This document shows positions 14,407-14,804 of a DNA stretch of 14,804 bases, in pieces. Location of the stretch: NCBI GenBank assembly GCA_021818665.1, contig JAKATQ010000024.1, forward strand, positions 1 to 14,804. The letters are read 5' to 3'. The first letter of the stretch is position 1; the number at the start of each line of letters is the position of its first letter. Position numbers and translations under genes: made by a program. The notes under the pieces are model-generated. The model saw nothing but the letters and a program-made list of their open reading frames with translations. It had not been told where the DNA came from and searched no databases. Source of the stretch: Nanobdellota archaeon. GTDB lineage: Archaea > Nanobdellota > Nanobdellia > Parvarchaeales > Parvarchaeaceae.

Positions 14407-14804
14407 TTAATTTTTCTTTCCGGATATCTGTACGTCGTCCACCAAGATGGAAGGGACTGCCATCCCGTCCAGTTTGACCGTGTCAGACCCGATGGCCGAC
14501 ACCTTTTTCATGAGGTCCAGGAGGTTTATCCCGAACATAGTCTCCTTTACGGGGTATACAGTCATGCCGTCCTCGACATAGTAGCCGTTCAGGACCATCG
14601 CAGAGAGGTCTCCGGTGACCATGTTGGGACTGTCGCCGGTGTCTATAAGGTATATCCCCCGCTTTACTTTCTGCATGAGGTCCTCAGCCGTCCCCCGCCC
14701 TTCTTTAAGGACGACGTTCGTGGTGTCTATCGAGCCGCTGGGCGAATAGAAGCAGTTCCCCGTGTCCGGCTCTTTCATCTTCTCCGAACTATAGAGATAG
14801 ATCG
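14407..14804 (-). CDS. TldD/PmbA family protein, C-terminal part (5' end outside window)
   Basis: The frame is open to the right edge: codons upstream of the ATG at 14778 read I-Y-L-Y-S-S-E-K without a stop, so the gene continues outside the window. The visible 130 or so residues match the C-terminal domain of the TldD/PmbA family. Seen are GRGTAEDLMQKVKRGIYL, MVTGDLSAMV, GYYVEDGMTVYPVKE, FGINLLDLMKKVSAIGSD and the terminal PSILVDDVQISG. The YPVKE and NLLDLM wording is nearer PmbA than TldD. The HExxxH zinc site that would mark the TldD peptidase partner lies outside the window. These proteins act as cytosolic TldD-PmbA pairs that degrade or mature small peptides. It ends TAA at 14407, 75 nt before sucC on the same strand. 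Confidence 0.85.
   Translation of the reverse strand, partial: IYLYSSEKMKEPDTGNCFYSPSGSIDTTNVVLKEGRGTAEDLMQKVKRGIYLIDTGDSPNMVTGDLSAMVLNGYYVEDGMTVYPVKETMFGINLLDLMKKVSAIGSDTVKLDGMAVPSILVDDVQISGKKN

Noticed and set aside
1..14804. CRISPR arrays, tRNA/rRNA genes, insertion sequences, riboswitches
   Set aside because: No regularly spaced direct repeats, transposase motifs, or cloverleaf or rRNA sequence were seen. Intergenic gaps are too short for most of these and are explained by promoters.

Overview
The window looks archaeal. Four start codons (at 5127, 5329, 6762 and 14331) lie about 25-29 nt downstream of TATA-like boxes, the arrangement of archaeal leaderless transcripts. The DNA ligase is of the archaeal ATP-dependent type. 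The 2-oxoacid oxidoreductase is the two-subunit form with a fused gamma-alpha chain, known from Sulfolobus and Aeropyrum. The phosphoenolpyruvate carboxykinase is GTP-type, Ile is mostly encoded by ATA, and there is a heavily glycosylatable DUF2341 surface protein. A Micrarchaeota/ARMAN-like acidophile, or another archaeon with a compact genome, fits the content. That placement is inference; no rRNA or other taxonomic marker is present.

Layout. (1) 1-2464, + strand: 3' part of a large secreted surface protein, cut by the window edge, with an abrupt AT-rich to GC-rich change near its DUF2341 domain. (2) 2465-5449: a convergent junction with an inverted repeat, then on the - strand agmatinase (speB), DNA ligase (lig, one base from speB) and, upstream of lig, a 36-codon Cys-rich metallothionein-like gene with its own TATA box. 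(3) 5450-7337, + strand: malic enzyme, then an unrecognised, AT-richer 191-codon gene. (4) 7338-14331, - strand: GTP-PEPCK, 2-oxoacid:ferredoxin oxidoreductase beta and fused gamma-alpha, thioredoxin, and succinyl-CoA synthetase alpha and beta. (5) 14407-14804, - strand: C-terminal part of a TldD/PmbA-family protein, cut by the window edge.

How the genes work together. Malic enzyme (malate to pyruvate), PEPCK (oxaloacetate to PEP), a 2-oxoacid:ferredoxin oxidoreductase and succinyl-CoA synthetase form one pyruvate/PEP/TCA-cycle block. Thioredoxin is embedded between the last two enzymes. The operons inferred from spacing are sucC-sucD (4-bp overlap), trx-korA-korB (11-nt gap, then 11-bp overlap) and lig-speB (1-nt gap). 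No tRNA, rRNA, CRISPR array, transposase or recognised defence system was found. The least explained items are the Cys-rich miniprotein, the 191-residue orphan and the mosaic surface protein.
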